Source of the DNA: a virus
Length of the DNA: 23,497 nt
IMG/VR virus record: IMGVR_UViG_3300017776_000192
Span: 1 to 23,497 of that record
Strand: one strand, 5' to 3'
Positions 23,106-23,497 of the stretch are shown here, piece by piece; the first letter of the stretch is position 1, and each line of letters starts with the position of its first letter. The notes beneath the pieces were generated by a model. It saw only the letters and a list, made by a program, of their open reading frames with translations. It was not told the DNA's origin and did not search any database. The translations under genes and the position numbers were made by a program.

Positions 23106-23497
23106 TGGCAGGCGAAAAGAATTTTAATATCAAAAACGGTTTATCCGTTGGTGGTGTAGAAGTAATTAACTCATCAGGCGACTTAGTTGCTGGTGGTGTA
23201 GGAACTGCAGTACAAGAAGCAATTGCAGATAAAATTGGTGGAATAATTCAAGGTTCAGGTTCAACAACTGTAACCTATGATGACGCTGCAGATACTATTA
23301 CAATCTCATCAACAGGTAAAACAACAGAAGAAATACAAGATATCGTTGGTGGAATGATGTCAGGTAATACCGAGGCAGGTATTACAGTTGCATACGAAGA
23401 CGGAGACGGAACTGTAGACTTTACAGTAAGTCTTTCTTCATTCGATACAGATGCATTATCAGAAGGAAGTTCAAACCTTTATTATACAGATGCAAGA
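23105..23497 (+). CDS. Fibre-type protein, N-terminal part (runs off the window)
   Basis: An ATG at 23105 overlapping the previous stop opens 131 codons without a stop to the window end. It begins MAGEKNFNIKNGLSVGGVEV, then INSSGDLVAGGVGTAVQEAI, parallel to the preceding gene. It continues with two halves of similar form (IADKIGGIIQGSGSTTVTYD and IQDIVGGMMSGNTEAGITVA), then LSEGSSNLYYTDAR at the edge. The internal doubling and the shared linker mark it as a larger member of the same fibre family. The missing C-terminus prevents assignment of a tip. Confidence 0.75.
   Translation, partial: MAGEKNFNIKNGLSVGGVEVINSSGDLVAGGVGTAVQEAIADKIGGIIQGSGSTTVTYDDAADTITISSTGKTTEEIQDIVGGMMSGNTEAGITVAYEDGDGTVDFTVSLSSFDTDALSEGSSNLYYTDAR

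Noticed and set aside
1-23497. tRNA genes, integrase, insertion sequences or attachment sites
   Set aside because: The gaps between genes are short, and none holds a cloverleaf, a transposase fragment or terminal inverted repeats with target duplication.

Overview
The window is a stretch of a T4-like (myovirus) phage genome, AT-rich, with every gene on the + strand. Diagnostic content is a GPW_gp25 baseplate wedge gene followed directly by a gp6 / baseplate-J-like gene, then gp7-like and gp8-like genes, a giant DUF4815-type virion protein and a long run of fibre-like genes. Perfect copies of TATAAATA, the late promoter core of T4 and its marine relatives, lie upstream of several genes. The protein styles (MATVIQIKRS starts, NLTVNGTTTTVNS linkers, the conserved small gene after the DUF4815 gene) match marine T4-like phages of cyanobacteria and SAR11-type hosts. 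The host cannot be fixed from this window: there is no integrase, no tRNA and no host-like metabolic gene.

Layout. Positions 1-8000 hold baseplate wedge genes: gp25, gp6, a small fibre-type gene, a 1143-residue gp7-like protein, a 47-codon ORF in frame with it beyond its stop codon, and a gp8-like protein. Positions 8025-16045 hold the 2237-residue DUF4815 protein, a 70-residue coiled-coil protein and a fibre-type protein with a Gly-Asn-Val-Thr repeat. Positions 16049-18208 hold two neighbouring genes built on the same unusual Pro/aromatic repeat. Positions 18234-23497 hold a cassette of short and medium beta-rich, fibre-like proteins that share modules and chain ends; the last gene runs off the window.

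Genes are tightly packed, often with TAATG or 8-bp overlaps, so they are probably translated from long late mRNAs. The transcription signals seen are TATAAATA boxes before gp25, 18234, 21937 and 22845, a CATAAATA variant before the gp8-like gene, and one strong intrinsic terminator after 21838. Two TATAAATA boxes sit exactly five bases before an ATG, a spacing that predicts leaderless late transcripts. The gaps at 2312-2390 and 18818-18966 contain inverted repeats. No gene-free stretch exceeds 300 bases.

The most striking feature is the pair of repeat proteins at 16049 and 17498. In their arrays all 51 consecutive proline-to-proline spacings are even, every Phe/Tyr falls on one parity and every Arg on the other, as expected of a long two-faced beta-type fibre. 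The second is the in-frame TAA that separates the gp7-like protein from a 51-codon continuation of its own acidic repeat.
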